Shown: piece after piece, positions 8,368-20,501 of the stretch
How positions within the stretch are numbered: position 1 is the stretch's first letter
Layout: each line of letters starts with the position of its first letter
Assembly: GCA_034509735.1 (NCBI GenBank)
Contig: JACGWO010000012.1
Coordinates: forward strand, 3,286,001 to 3,350,000
Length of the DNA: 64,000 nt
DNA from: Sesamum alatum
Taxonomy: Eukaryota > Streptophyta > Magnoliopsida > Lamiales > Pedaliaceae
Direction: 5' to 3'
Program-made: the position numbers and the translations under genes
The notes under the pieces: model-generated
What the model saw: only the letters and a program-made list of their open reading frames with translations
Database searches by the model: none
Told to the model about the DNA's origin: nothing

Positions 8368-9100
8368 AGTAAAACACTTAATGGATTTGGATTTTGAAGA
8401 ATTTGGGGTTGTAAAAAATGGAGTTTTTTTTGGTGCATTTGGGGTACTGAGTGGAAGATATTCTAATTTGAGAACTTGAGTTGGTGTTTTTGCTAAAGGA
8501 CTTACCTTTAGTTTCTATTCTTCTACTTTCCTGGACAACCCTGCGAATATTCTCTAGTCAAGAAGTCAGAAATATAATTGTGAGATCTTTTTGTATATTC
8601 TATATTAAAATCAAAGACTGACAACAAGGCTTGCCACCTAGGAAAAATTTGTTTTGAAACTAAACTTTTAACATCCTTGGTAAGTGCATCTTTTGCAGCT
8701 TTGCAATATATTTTTAAAAGAATTTTTGACTAAGTAAATCATTTTGAAATTTGGAAATGCATAGAACAATAGATAATATTTTCTTTTTTATAATAACTTT
8801 TTTGGGCTGTGGTTTTTCAAACATCAAATAATATCGAACAATAGTTTGTTTTCATCAATAATTTGACTGAGGATGTCATATCCTATTTTAGATGCATCAG
8901 TTTGACAATTTTGGATGAAGTGGGACGGCATATACATAGACAAAGGAATTTCTTTAATTTCTTTTTTAAATATTTTTACTAAATCTGTATGAAGTTGGGT
9001 CGATGGAGGTGGAGGCGATTTTAGCCTATCGTATAAGGGCTTGCATATTTATCTAAGATTTGGGTGAAAATCTAAAACATAATTCAAGCTTTTTAAAATA
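8368..9100 (-). pseudogene. RNase H region of the petuvirus-like endogenous pararetrovirus
   Basis: Minus-strand translation shows, in order, a motif SLNYVLDFHPNLR right after the Helitron junction at 9100, QTDASKIGY typical of the RNase H active-site Asp region (about 8900), YCKAAKDALTKDVKSLVSKQ (about 8700-8650), and YISDFLTREYSQGCPGK (about 8590-8540) at the RNase H end. Frame changes and stops are frequent. The piece continues the RT fragment at 16804-17530 across the Helitron, and itself continues at 32-511 across the TIR element. It is old and non-functional. Confidence 0.7.
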
Positions 9101-9125
9101 CTAGTAAGGTGCACGCGCGTTGCGC

Positions 9126-10494
9126 ATTTGTCAATTAACATTTATTTTATTTTTTTATGAATTTCTTAAAAATATCATTATAAAAATTATAATTATGTTA
9201 TAAATTTTGAATTGTTTTGAAAAATATAACAATGATTTTTATGTGCTAATATAATAATTATTATATGTTTTATAATAATTACAACTATTAAGATTTTTTA
9301 TATAAATATTTTTAATGAATATATAATTTCATTGGATTTTTTACAAGTTTTGTTGATTTTATTTCTCAATTGGGTGTTAGTTTATCTCTTAGTAGCTCAA
9401 TTTATGTTATAGTTGACATATTTGAAGGCAATTTAATAACTTTATAAACCAAGCACTGTTATTATCTTAATTTCAACAATATCAAGTAATTGTCACTAAA
9501 ATATATAAAAAAAATATATCTCTTCCACTCTACTTTACTTCTTTTTAACTCAATCAAATTCGTTTTTTTAGGTTCTTTTAGGATCAAATTAAACTATTTT
9601 TAGAACTTGAACAATCAATTCACAATTCTCCTATTATATATTTTCATTATTGTAGGAAATCAAAATCAATTCACAATAAAAATGCAAACTCTTGTAAGAA
9701 AATCACGAGACTTAAATATGGAAATTTTTTGTAGTACTCTTCCTTAAAGAAAATATCTAATCAATTTTGCTATTAATAAAAAATATAACTAATCATGCAT
9801 GTGGCCCTAAGTAGCAATTATATATCTTACTAATATTTCCAAAATGACAATTATTTTGTTCTTTGAGTTCAATATTCTGTAGAAGTACGCTAGAATTTTG
9901 CATAACAAAAATTCACTCTTTACTATCATAATTTTAAGTGGTTCATTTGATTTTATTTTAAATACAATATTAATTTTACAACATAACATCATTTCTTATT
10001 GTAGTTCTTAGTATGGGTTTTCTTATAACTACATCTTATTTAACTTGTTAACAATTAAAAGAAGTATAATTTTTTAAACAAAAAACACAAATCAACTCAA
10101 AGGAAAAAAGAAATTAAGCAAAACTTTTAATAATGAATAATATTTTAAATGCTAATATTGGCTAATGACCTCCTTTTTTATTCCTTCTTAAAACTTTTGA
10201 TTATCTCTTTTGGGATCTCAACTTTTATTATTGTCAATTATTTTCTTCACCTTCAATTAATTCAATACTTTTTTTTCTCATTCTCCATTTCTTTTCTTTG
10301 TGCAATTTTCTTTTCAACCCTTGGCTTTTAAATGTCTATTCTTCTCAAGTTCAAATGCTCGAGAATATATCTGATTTTATCATTGTTCTTTGTTTATCAA
10401 TAATTATATCCTGCCAAAAGGCCTATTAATTTAACTACACTAATTTTCATACTTTTGCATAAGTACTAAATCACCGTGGTTTGACCATGTATAA
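9126..10494. other. AT-rich Helitron interior without recognisable genes
   Basis: No frame longer than about 61 codons and no domain motif was seen. Short frames here are chance runs in AT-rich sequence. Confidence 0.5.
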
Positions 10495-11500
10495 AAAAAA
10501 ATTGTTTTTTATTTTATTTTTTGGCATGATTGTATGATAAGTCATAAGTTGATAACATAATAAAATTAATTTATTGTGTTTCTTCCCCTAAATATTAAAG
10601 AGCACAATCAAAAGTATGAAATCATGGACATTGTTTGAAAAATGAAAGAGGTGAACAACCACAATTTGTATTCGTTCGAACGTATACATAGTTATTTGAC
10701 CCCTCTCCTATAAAATTTATACTGGCTATTTTTTTACTCCTAAAATAAATAAATTGAACTTATGTTTGAAGGTAATAATATTGGACTTTCAATATATTCA
10801 AATATTATAATTATGTTTATACAAAAGTAAATATATTTTTCTTCCATTGTTCAAGAGAAAAGAAAGATAATTAATCAGTCTATTATTTGATGACAATTAC
10901 AAACATTTTCTTCTAAGCATAAAATAAAAAAGGAAAGATAATTAATCATATGATGTCATTAATCCTTAATTTTAGTTGACACCATTATATATGAATCTTT
11001 GTCATGGCTAATTGTGATGGTCAAAATTAAAAATTATAATAAATACTCATTAGCCACAACTATACAACAACTATTAGTTGTTGTGTTAGCAGATGAGGCC
11101 ACAATATTAAATATAGCTAAAAACCATGGCAAGTTTTTTTTGTCATGGCAAAAAACTATGACAAATACTTGGTCATGATAAGTCTATTGCACGTATTATT
11201 TAAGAATTAATTTTTTTTTTTTAAAAAAGGTACAAGTTCCCTTAGTAAATATATGTAGAAAACAAACAAATGTTTAATATTTGAATTTAGATGCTTGATA
11301 CATGTTGTCTTTTTCAACTCAAAAAGAAAAAATACATCATAAAGAAAGTCCGTGCTTAATTTACATAAATCTATTATATATTTTTCGCTTGTGTGCTTAA
11401 TTAATACTAATATATTATCTACAAATAATTTTTGAAATAATTAGTATTAAGTTCAAAATTATAAAATTTAGTTGATAATCTATTGGATTTGGGTTATTTC
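10495..11500. repeat. First copy of an approximately 1-kb direct duplication (AB)
   Basis: Segment A (10500-10935, beginning TTTTTTGGCATGATTGTATG) and segment B (10945-11500, beginning TTAATCATATGATGTCATTA) recur in the same order and orientation at 11525-11911 and 14511-15080. Divergence is moderate, with small indels. Confidence 0.75.
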
Positions 11501-12584
11501 TTTTGAACTTTATTCCAAATTATGTATAAATTTTTTTTTTTTTGGCATGATTGTATGATAAGTCATAAGTTGATCATAACATAATAAAATTATTTTATTG
11601 AGTTTCTTTCCCTAAATATATGAGCACAATCAAAAGTATGAAATTATGGACATTTTTTGAAAAATAGAAAAGGTGAACAACCACAATTTGTAGTCATTTG
11701 AACGCGCGTATACATAGTTATTTGACCCCTCTCTTATAAAAATTTATACTAACTCGTTTTACTCCTAAAATAAATAAATTTGGCTTAGGTTTGAAGGTAA
11801 TAATATTAGATTTTAAGTATATTCAAATATTGTAATTGTGTTTTATACAAAAGTAAATTAATATATATATATATATATGTTTTCCATTGTTCAAGAGAAA
11901 GAAAAAAGATAATTAATGTAACACCCCCAACAACACTCCACCTAGCTACCACTAATTAATATTCTATTTTTCTAATTTCAACTCCTTCCATAACGTAATA
12001 TAAATTATATGTTACCAATATAACAAATATATATATATATATATATATATACGACCTGAGATAATCAACATCGCCAAAACCTTATATATATACTCCCCAC
12101 TAATGTACATAACAAAAGTTATCCAACGTCCAACAGTCCAGAATTTTAAAATAAACTCTACAACCCTATGACGTTTAAGTTACATAACCCAAAAACTTCC
12201 ACCTCCGATGTCACGGCTGACCCACCTATTCAGTGTCACGGCACGGCTCAAGATCCAATGGTATTAGTCCGTGCGACCTATCTCCTGAAACGTGTGTGGC
12301 AAGGAATGAGCTGCCTACTCAATAAGTATAGCCTTTTGGTCTGTATATAAATATACGAGCAACCAATCAAGTATAAAACAAGTATACCAACACAATCCAA
12401 CATGCGACATACATTACAGCATATAAGAAATCACATAGCTACAATAAGGTATTAACTCAAGACATAATAGAGGCACCTTAGTTGTTTCCTTAGGGTCCTG
12501 CTTATCCAACCTGGAGTGCATCACTCAATGAGCTTAGCCGGCTATCACCATCATCATCATCTCAATGACAATACTCCTTCCACT

Positions 12585-12760
12585 CTCTTTTCTTTCGGAT
12601 ATCACACAGCACGCAGCTCGTGTGTATCTCATCCTCACTGATACCACACAGCACACAACATCCCATCCTCACTGATATCACACAGCACACAGCTCGTGTG
12701 TATCCCATCATCTCCATTGATCAATGACAGCACACAGCTCGTCATTGATCGTATCATTTT
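12585..12760. repeat. Short tandem repeat with palindromic units inside the solo LTR
   Basis: About four copies of a 45-bp motif contain CACACAGCACACAGCTCGTG and a GATATCAC or TGATCAATGA palindrome. A TCATCATCATC microsatellite precedes it. It may be LTR regulatory sequence. Confidence 0.5.
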
Positions 12761-13996
12761 AAGCCATTGAGTATGCTCCCCAGTTAGCTAAGCCATCGTT
12801 TCATTTAATAATCATTCACTCGTCAATACCATTCCTATTTGATTTCATATCACAATCAATTATATAACCCCGCAATCATTCAACCAACATCCGTGCAACA
12901 CAATCACACTTTAGCACATAATAGCAATTCCATAGATATAAAGATAATCTTAATAACAATCGACATCCATGAACGAGTATATAAACAATCCATATTTATA
13001 TCCATATAAATATATCTATATATATCCAACATTCAATATAATACTCACATAAACATATAAGTATTTATATATATAAATCCAACAAATAATATTTATATTC
13101 ATAAATATATATATATATATATATATAAACCAATTAGCTATACTTACCTCAAATCTCAAAATTGGTCTGTCAACACGAAGGGCTGCTCAACCTTCCACTC
13201 TATCGTCACGTCCTATAGTAAATTATAATTTATACAATCCAATAACTCATAATATCGTAAATTCTAATTAAGATATTATATAATATTCACATAGATCTAT
13301 TTATACAGAAATTCAACCCTCCGTTCTATTTTATTTTAAATAATTTAACTTTCTACACTTCTCAAGTATACTTTTAATTATCAACTAACTCATACAAATT
13401 CTATTTTATAAAACCCTCATATCATTATAACTACCGGTGTTAATAATATTTCTTACTTAAATTATTATAAAAATCTTATATTTTCTTAAATAAATTTTCA
13501 ATAATATTTCTATTAATTTCTATCAATTTTTCGCTATTATAAAATATGATTAACTGCAATATATATATATATGTAATTAATTATTTATCAATACCCCCGA
13601 TGAAATGAATACATTAACTACCGTAGTGATTAAATCTAGCAAATCTAATAATTTAGTTATCCAATTATAGCAATCTTAAATCAAATGTGATATTTAATAC
13701 AACACTAGTTTAACTAGTCAAACTCATAAAATTTTCCGATTAAATAGTAAATCGATCAATATAAACTACATTTAGTAAATGGACTAATTACATAATATAA
13801 TTATATAAATTAATAAAATTTAAAATCTCAAAATTTCCATACCTGTTTTCTTCTTCCCGGAGAGAAACTGAAATTGAGAAATGTTGATGTTTTCCCTTTT
13901 TGTGTGTTTGACACAAACACACACATATATATTTTAACAAATTGGTGAGGTGGTGGTGGGGTGACTCCCAACCCACTTTCTCTCTACATATATATA

Positions 13997-14279
13997 CTAG
14001 CTAATGTGGCACGGTGTTCCTGCGTGCATATATAAATATGTTTTTACACTTTAAAATATATTATTATTATAACTAAGAGCAAAATATAAACCATTACATC
14101 ACATTAAAAAAATAAAAGAAAGAAAAAAACTAATTATCAATTAGTGAAACTTCGAAAATTGAATAAGTTGGTTATTAATCGGTTGAAGGGCATTTTTGAC
14201 CTTACAAAAAATGGTGCAGTGGTGTAAGTAACTGTCGTTTGTGAGTGTGGAGGGGGTTTTCTTTATATAATAGTATAGA
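13997..14279 (-). mobile_element. Small Helitron-like element (283 bp) nested in the solo LTR
   Basis: On the minus strand it runs from TCTATACTATTATATAAAG (14279) to CTAG (14000-13997), inserted between A and T. A hairpin GCACG...CGTGC (14035-14010) precedes the CTAG end. There is no coding capacity. Confidence 0.65.
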
Positions 14280-14283
14280 TATA

Positions 14284-14285
<2 letters not shown>

Positions 14286-14335
<50 letters not shown>
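14286..14335. repeat. (ATT)n microsatellite followed by (AT)n
   Basis: At least 14 uninterrupted ATT units directly beside the small Helitron, followed by an AT run. Confidence 0.9.
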
Positions 14336-14339
<4 letters not shown>

Positions 14340-15080
14340 TACATAATTAATATGATTCCCTCCCAAATATTATAATGAGTTCCAATTTACTCCGTTCAAG
14401 TTTTATCATATTCCAATTTCAACCTATAAATTATTTATAATTAAATCACTTTTTTTTAATAATTACTAATTAATCTCTCAATTATTTATAAAATTCTACG
14501 AACGTCACAATTAATCATATGATGTCATTAATTCTTAATTTTAGTTGACACCATTATATATGAATCTTTGTCATTACTAATTACTATGGTCAAAGTCAAA
14601 AATTATAGTGAATACTCATTAGCCATAACTATACAACTCGTTGTTTTAGCAGATGATGACACAATATTAAATATAGCTACAAACCATGGCAAGTTTTTTC
14701 GTCATGACCAAGAATTATGACAAATACTTGGTCATGACTAAGACGATTGCAAGTATTATTTAATAATTAATTTTTTATTTTTTTTAAAAAAAGGTACAAG
14801 TCCCTTAGTAAATATATATAGAAAACAAACAGATGTTTAATATTTTAATTTAAATGCTTGATACATGTTATCTGTTTCAATCCAAAAAGAAAAAATACAT
14901 CATAAAGGAAGTCCGATGCTTAACTTACATAAATCTATGATATATTTTTTGCTTGTGTATGCTTATTTAATACTAATATATTATCTACAATTTTATTTTT
15001 TTTTGCAAGAATTAGTATTAAGTTCAAAATTATTAAATTTAGTTGATAATCTATTGGATTTGCGTTATGTTTTTTCATTT

Positions 15081-16756
15081 TTGAACTTTTTTTCAAATTT
15101 TTTTTAAAATTTGTATTCATATATATCTATGGAATGCTATTGAATAGAAATTTAAAATTTATTTCGTCATTTAATATTTCTTTAAATATATAAAAGAAAT
15201 AAAAAAATTCAGAAGCTTATTTTATTTGTAATTACATCAACTCCAATACGTGTATTACTCCCATTGTAGTTTGATATATTTTTAAGTGATTAATTGTCAA
15301 ATTTTTTTCTTATTAACCTTTTATACTATATACCAAATAACATATATTTTTTAAAGAAATATTCTAACTTAATTTATCATATTTAATTAAAATATACAGT
15401 ACTCAAGTAATATTTTCAGAACTATATAATGAGAATTAGAAAATAAAAATTACAATATACCAAATCATAACTTATGTGTACTCCTCATAAAAATATTACA
15501 CTTTGTAAGTTCAATTAAGAAATTAAAAGGTGTGATATGATCGTTAATATACTTTACTTTTTTTTAAATAAAACACTAATTTTGTAATTAGTAATATTTT
15601 CGGGCAATTCAATACGTCCTTTTGCAGAGGCTTTAGCTTAATAATTATTAATTAGTTAATTTTTTTATGAGAAAATTAGTTTATTTGACTCTCAAAAGAC
15701 CTTGAACAAATTTATAATCCTACTACATATATAAATACTGCAAACAAAAATAAAATAAAGAAATGGAATAAAGTATTATTGGTAAATTATGGTTCATTTA
15801 ATTTTTAACAGGTGTCAAATAGATCATTATTCTTATATCTCTATTAATAACTTATTAACTGACCTAATTAATAGTTATTTTTATAATCTTATTAATAACT
15901 GCAGTAATAAAACTCTAATGTGTAGTACCAAAAAGAAAAAGAATTTAAAAGACTTATTGAACCATTCATATACTTTTTGAGTGCTACCGACAATGTTTAT
16001 ATATAGTTATATGCCTATTTTTCTTCATTTTCTTTATTTTTTTAAGAAAACATGTATATGTGGTGATGGTCTAGGAGTAAGCTTTTACACATTCAGATAA
16101 CTTTTTACAAGGAGCAATTTCTATAGTAATATTATTGTTGACAAGATTAAATTTTATACACTAACAGTTTGTTCATATTATATCATAGATGAATAAAAAA
16201 TCATATACCTTTAAGCCTCTTTTTACAAAAAAAAATCTTTACTTTACAGTATAAGTGATCATTTAATTTATTCTCATTTGTCTTTTAACTTGTTTTACTC
16301 TTCAAAATGTTTATTTTACATCACAATTCATTCAATTGACTTTCATTTGTCTCTAATTGATGTTAACATGACAAGCGATCTAACTAATTATCATTTATAT
16401 TTGTGCTATGAACCTATGCTAGGAAATTCCTAGATTCATAAGATTCTTTCAATTTTTATCAATTTTCCCAGTCATTTCACATTATACCATAAGGTTATAT
16501 ATATATATATTTATCTAATAAGTAATTATATATTTTATGAATATAATATAAAAAATTAATGAATAAGTATAATAGGAAAAGTAATTAATAAGAGTAAATT
16601 AATATAATGTGAAAGTAATTAATAAATGTAATGTGAAAGCAATTAATAGAAATTAATAAGTATATTATTTTACATTTTATCCTTAGTAAAATAATATTGG
16701 AGGGTTAATTTAGTCGAATGAAAAAATGAAAGAAACTTTTCACCACATTCAAACTT
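15081..16756. other. AT-rich Helitron sequence toward its 5' end
   Basis: No gene or motif was recognised. The final part (16640-16756) on the minus strand has AAATTAACCCTCC. This resembles AATTTACCCTTCG at the same place in the Helitron at 20976-21316, supporting shared 5' ends. Confidence 0.5.
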
Positions 16757-16803
16757 TTATATAGATATAGATATAGATATAGATAGATAGATATAGATAT
16801 AGA
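16757..16803. repeat. (GATATA)n microsatellite at the Helitron 5' end
   Basis: About seven GATATA/GATA units form the terminal bases of the element. This is probably replication slippage of the TCTATA terminus. Confidence 0.7.
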
Positions 16804-17530
16804 TTTGTAATTGTGTTTTATCTAGAATTTGATTTGGGAATTTTTCTCCAAATATTAGAAAGCTTTGGATTAGGACAATGGTTCCTTGGTGAATTGGGTG
16901 TTCTAATATCTAATATTGGTTCGGAAAAGTTATATTTTGGGAGCTAATACTATAAGACCATTATCTTTTATAAGTTTAAGGAAAATTTATAAGTGCTTGC
17001 AATGTTTTTCTATGTTTTCACTAAAAACTAGAACATTATCAATATAAACAATAATAAAAAAAGTATGGAGTAAAAATGTCTTCATAATTTTTTGAAATTC
17101 GGAGGGGGGCATTTTTTAATCTAAATGGCATGATATTCCATTCAAATTGACTAAAAGGGAGAGTAAAAGTTGTTTTATATCTATCTCTTTCATCTATTTG
17201 GATTTGCAAGAATCCAGACTTCATGTCAAATTTAGAGAAAATTTTATCATTATAAAGTCTTTTAAGAAGATTAGATTTATTAGGAATAGGATACCTAATC
17301 CATCTTAGAGCTTTATTTAGAGGTTTGTAATTTATTACTAACCTAGGGGTTTTCCTTTCTAACTCAACATTTTTCTGAACATAAAAAACTGGACAAGACC
17401 AAGGAGACTTTGAAGGGTGAATTAGTTTTTTTTTTTTAAATAAGAAGGTCTTGAATTTCTTTTTTTTCAATATTCTAGAAGTTCTTGATTCTTTTGAATT
17501 GGCTAACTTTGGGGGGAAACTGTTTTCCAT
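16804..17530 (-). pseudogene. Reverse transcriptase region of the petuvirus-like endogenous pararetrovirus
   Basis: An open stretch of 163 codons (17530-17039) contains SPWSCPVFYV, TPRLVINYKPLN, FSKFDMKSGFLQIQI and FEWNIMPF, the classic RT blocks of petuvirus/florendovirus-type pararetroviruses. Beyond a frame change the catalytic box reads YIDN instead of YIDD (17035-17046), so the polymerase would be inactive. Homology continues to 16804, where the Helitron interrupts the frame. The next part lies at 9100 and below. Confidence 0.75.
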
Positions 17531-18170
17531 TAAAAAGTGACTTCATATGGAAGGGAGATAACATGTTTTTTTTTTTTTTTCGAAAAGGCATTTGGTAATT
17601 TCGCGCAAACTTGATTTTGTATCTGGTTTTGGAATTAAAGAATTTTTTTGTATAAAAGGCGCAAAGATTTATTCTTCTATCCTTTTATGAGAAATCACAT
17701 TTTTCAGAAAGAGATTTTTTTTTTCTTTATTGTGGATATTTTCTTGGAATATAAAAGTATCCTTTAAAATTTTAATATCCCTTTGGGTTACAGGAAATTG
17801 AAACTGGAATAAGATTTATCTTCCCATAATTTTTGTTTCTATACCCTTCAGAGCTAACATTTATTAGATAGAGCATTTGGAGGAAAGGATTTTCAAGAAT
17901 TATTGGAGTATTAAGATTTTTGACAAGAACAAAATTAACTTTGAAAAAAAAAATCCATCATTGCAAACATGGGCTTAGGAAAGTTTGAACTTAATTTTGA
18001 GACTGACTGAATTAGCTCCTGAAAGTTTTTCTTTGATTTTCTCAAAATATTTGGTAGGAATTAATCCTTCTTCAATGCGGTTCATATCTGCACCTAAATT
18101 CCACTATGCTAAAGCAGAAATCTTGAAATCTTTAATAACAAAATTGATTTTTACATACCATTTTTGGTAA
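17531..18170 (-). pseudogene. Protease/upstream region of the petuvirus-like endogenous pararetrovirus
   Basis: On the minus strand about 18110-17840 encodes NRIEEGLIPTKYFEK followed by a stretch resembling the retroviral-type protease and linker of this group, with stops and frame changes. Sequence between it and the RT is frame-broken. No intact active-site triad could be read. Confidence 0.5.
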
Positions 18171-18990
18171 GCGATTCTGGAGATGGAGTTGAAAAAGAAT
18201 TTTTCTTCCTTGGAAGTTTTGGATGGAGATGCCTTATTGGGAGTTCCTCTAGAAAGCTAATTTTGGAGCTTTATGAATAAAACTTCCTGTCGCAATTGAT
18301 CGTGGTTTTCTTTAAGAGCTTTGACGTCCTTTTTTTTTAATTATCTAACCTCATGCTTTAGATCAGATACAAAAACTTTGGAATTAGAAGAATCAAATAT
18401 GTTCATAATTTCTATTTGCAGACGTGAAAGCTATATCAATAGAAGTATTCTCCAAATTCTTTTTTTATTTTTTATTTTTTATAGAGGAACGATTCCCTCG
18501 TCTGAGAATTGACATTTATTCATGTACTATTCCTCCCCACTAAAAATAGGGATTGATAATCTCGAGAACCTAAACAAAAAAGCAGAAGTGAGTGTACCCG
18601 CCCACCCGGCTAACCATCATCAACCTTGGAGAACTTCTAGCTATGAAAGAGACGAAAAGCTATGTGAAGTAAAAGAAGAAAAGGTTGTCTTGCTATTAAG
18701 AACCTAACAGAACTTTTAAAAATGTGGATGGATAATCTTGTAATCCGTCGTTCCCTTCATTCCATCCAGCCTTTATGAAGATAGTTTTCTTTCTCATCGA
18801 TGTGGTGGTAATTGAGTAAAGAATATGATGGAAAAATTACCCTCGGCACGCTAATGCTTCCGAAGTCTGGTCTTAGTAGAGAGAGATTTTTTAGAGTAAA
18901 GAGTTGTCTTGTCAATGAATAGTAAATCTGTTTAAAAATACTATATGGAGTATTTATAGTAGTATTTGGAGTTTTATAGTGCGGTATAGT
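18171..18990 (-). promoter_or_regulatory. Probable intergenic/leader region of the petuvirus-like copy
   Basis: On the minus strand TATAAATA lies at 18958-18951, with ACTATAAAA a little upstream. About 800 bp follow, with only a short Lys/Glu-rich frame near 18330-18250 before the protease. The several kilobases of movement and coat protein sequence expected ahead of the protease are absent. Either the copy is internally deleted or the TATA box is fortuitous. No tRNA primer site was found here. Confidence 0.35.
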
Positions 18991-19058
18991 GTATGTATTT
19001 ATTATGAGGCTTATATGTAGAAAATTACTTTTATGCCCTTGTAAATGATAAATACTGA

Positions 19059-19481
19059 GGTAAATTACATCTACCTCCCCTGAGGTTTGGCATAATTACA
19101 AAATTCTTATTGTTGTTTGAAAAATTACAAATACCTCCCTGAGGTTTGTAATTTTCGACCAAAGGCCTAAAATTGACTATTTTGCCCTTGATTTATTTGT
19201 TAAAATTATAAAAAATCAGTCGAGACAAATTGCATTATTAACTCTTCTATGTAAAAAAACTTAATAACGTCTCCCTGCGCATTGTATTCCAAAAAAAATC
19301 TAAGAATTTTAAAAATTAAATATAATGCATAAGGGCATTTTGGTCAGTTCACATAAAAATGGATGGAAATGAGTTATTTGTTAGATGTTTACAAACCTCA
19401 GGAGGTATTCGTAATTTTTCAAACAACGAGAGGGTATTTATAATTATGCCAAACTTTAGAGGAGGTAGTTGTAATTTACCC
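19059..19481. mobile_element. Fold-back element, 423 bp, with inverted arms of about 110 bp
   Basis: The left arm starts GGTAAATTACATCTACCTCC and contains two CCTGAGGTTTG units. The right arm, read in reverse, starts GGGTAAATTACAACTACCTCC with the same units and the phrase GTTTGAAAAATTAC. The centre is AT-rich. No convincing TSD was found at this copy. Related elements are at 1, 25410, 28218, 28673 and 29313. Confidence 0.7.
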
Positions 19482-20493
19482 AATTTTTAAGCATAAGACA
19501 ACGATTCAACAGTTTCTACACAAGACCCAATTCTTAGTTTTTGTTAATATCTGGAAAAAACCGTTGACGGAGAATTCAAAGTGGTTGAATGTGGGGATTA
19601 GTTGGAGTTTTGATGGTGTATTGGGCCTCTGATGAGCTGTCCCCAACCACAAGGTGCCAGCTCTTTACACTCGTTGTTCTGCTTGGACATTATTTTGGAA
19701 ATGTCAACACTTTTGGAAATATATAGATTAAGGACAAAATGAATTTTTTTTATCAATATGAAATAATTTTTCATGCATTTATTTGGTTCACTTGATTATA
19801 TAGTTGAATTAAAATAAAGTGTTTTACTCATTAAATGACTATTTTCTTATTTGTACTAAGTTACCAATATTTATACACTAAAAAAAATGAATTGTTTCCT
19901 ACTATTACAACTTAGAAATTATGGTAAATCAATACTATCAACTTTAATCAAATAATTTAATATAAAATTTTTTATGTTTTGACCAAAAACATAAATTTAG
20001 TTATGGTTAAAATATTTGACATGATTTTTTGTTATTACTGGTGTTATGATCTTGCGTGCTGAAACAACGATTAACGGACATCATGGGGTTAATTATTATT
20101 CACCAAAATATTTTTAATTTTTTTTATTATGATAATTAGTTATAACAAAAAGTTATATTTCATCCATTAATAATACATAAACTAGAAATATGCTTGGATG
20201 CTGTTTAAATTTATGAATAAATTTATTTTATTATTATACCTTCAGAATTAAAGTATGCATAACAATTTATACATCAACCTATGCCTAATCGTCTCAATGG
20301 AATCATGTGCTAGACACAACATATGCGCCAGAGTGATTAATACATATTTTGCACTCTGGTTGTTGTAGATGTCTTTCAAAAATTTCAAAGTGTTATCCCA
20401 TCACCAACACGACTGTCTCAAATTTGCACGGCGTCAACTTTGCTCCTCTAACCATATTCACACCATGGATGCCCACCATAGTTTGAATCTATA
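19482..20493. other. AT-rich intergenic sequence
   Basis: No gene, domain or structured repeat was recognised in about 1 kb. Confidence 0.5.
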
Positions 20494-20501
20494 CTAGTAT
20501 A

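Larger units (their letters stand above)
11917..14509 (-). mobile_element. Solo gypsy-type LTR (TGTAAC...GTCACA) with 5-bp TSD ATTAA
   Basis: The element begins TGTAACACCCCC and ends GTCACA, so both strands read TG...CA. It is flanked by ATTAA at 11912-11916 and 14510-14514. The length is 2593 bp, or about 2310 bp without the nested Helitron. No primer site, gag or pol is present, so it is best explained as a solo LTR left by recombination. On the minus strand a possible leader with a splice-donor-like CAGGTATGG occurs near 13840, favouring minus orientation. The family was not identified. Confidence 0.6.
11525..15080. repeat. Second copy of the AB duplication, split by a solo LTR
   Basis: Copy A' covers 11525-11911 and copy B' covers 14511-15080. 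They would be contiguous without the 11917-14509 insertion. The intact copy at 10935-10950 shows the empty site, GATAATTAATCATATG, and confirms that the insertion duplicated ATTAA. Confidence 0.75.
9101..16803 (-). mobile_element. Helitron-like element, about 7.7 kb with nested insertions, non-autonomous
   Basis: On the minus strand the element starts with TC (TCTATATCTATATAAAAG, at 16803) and ends with CTAG at 9104-9101. A GC-rich palindromic stretch, GCGCAACGCGC, lies just before the 3' end. The flanking bases are A and T, the Helitron target. The insertion falls within the petuvirus-like RT/RNase H reading frame, which resumes on the other side and gives independent support. Two smaller elements with the same termini are at 13997-14279 and 20976-21316. 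No Rep/helicase frame is present. Without the solo LTR and small Helitron the element is about 5.1 kb of AT-rich DNA containing a tandem duplication. Confidence 0.65.

Noticed and set aside
12585..12760. Direct repeats as a CRISPR array
   Set aside because: Spacers are not unique, repeats vary and no cas genes are present; this is LTR-internal tandem repetition in plant DNA.
19059..19481. TSD for this fold-back copy
   Set aside because: Flanks AAATACTGAG and AATTTTTAAG share only AT-rich bases, so no duplication could be claimed.
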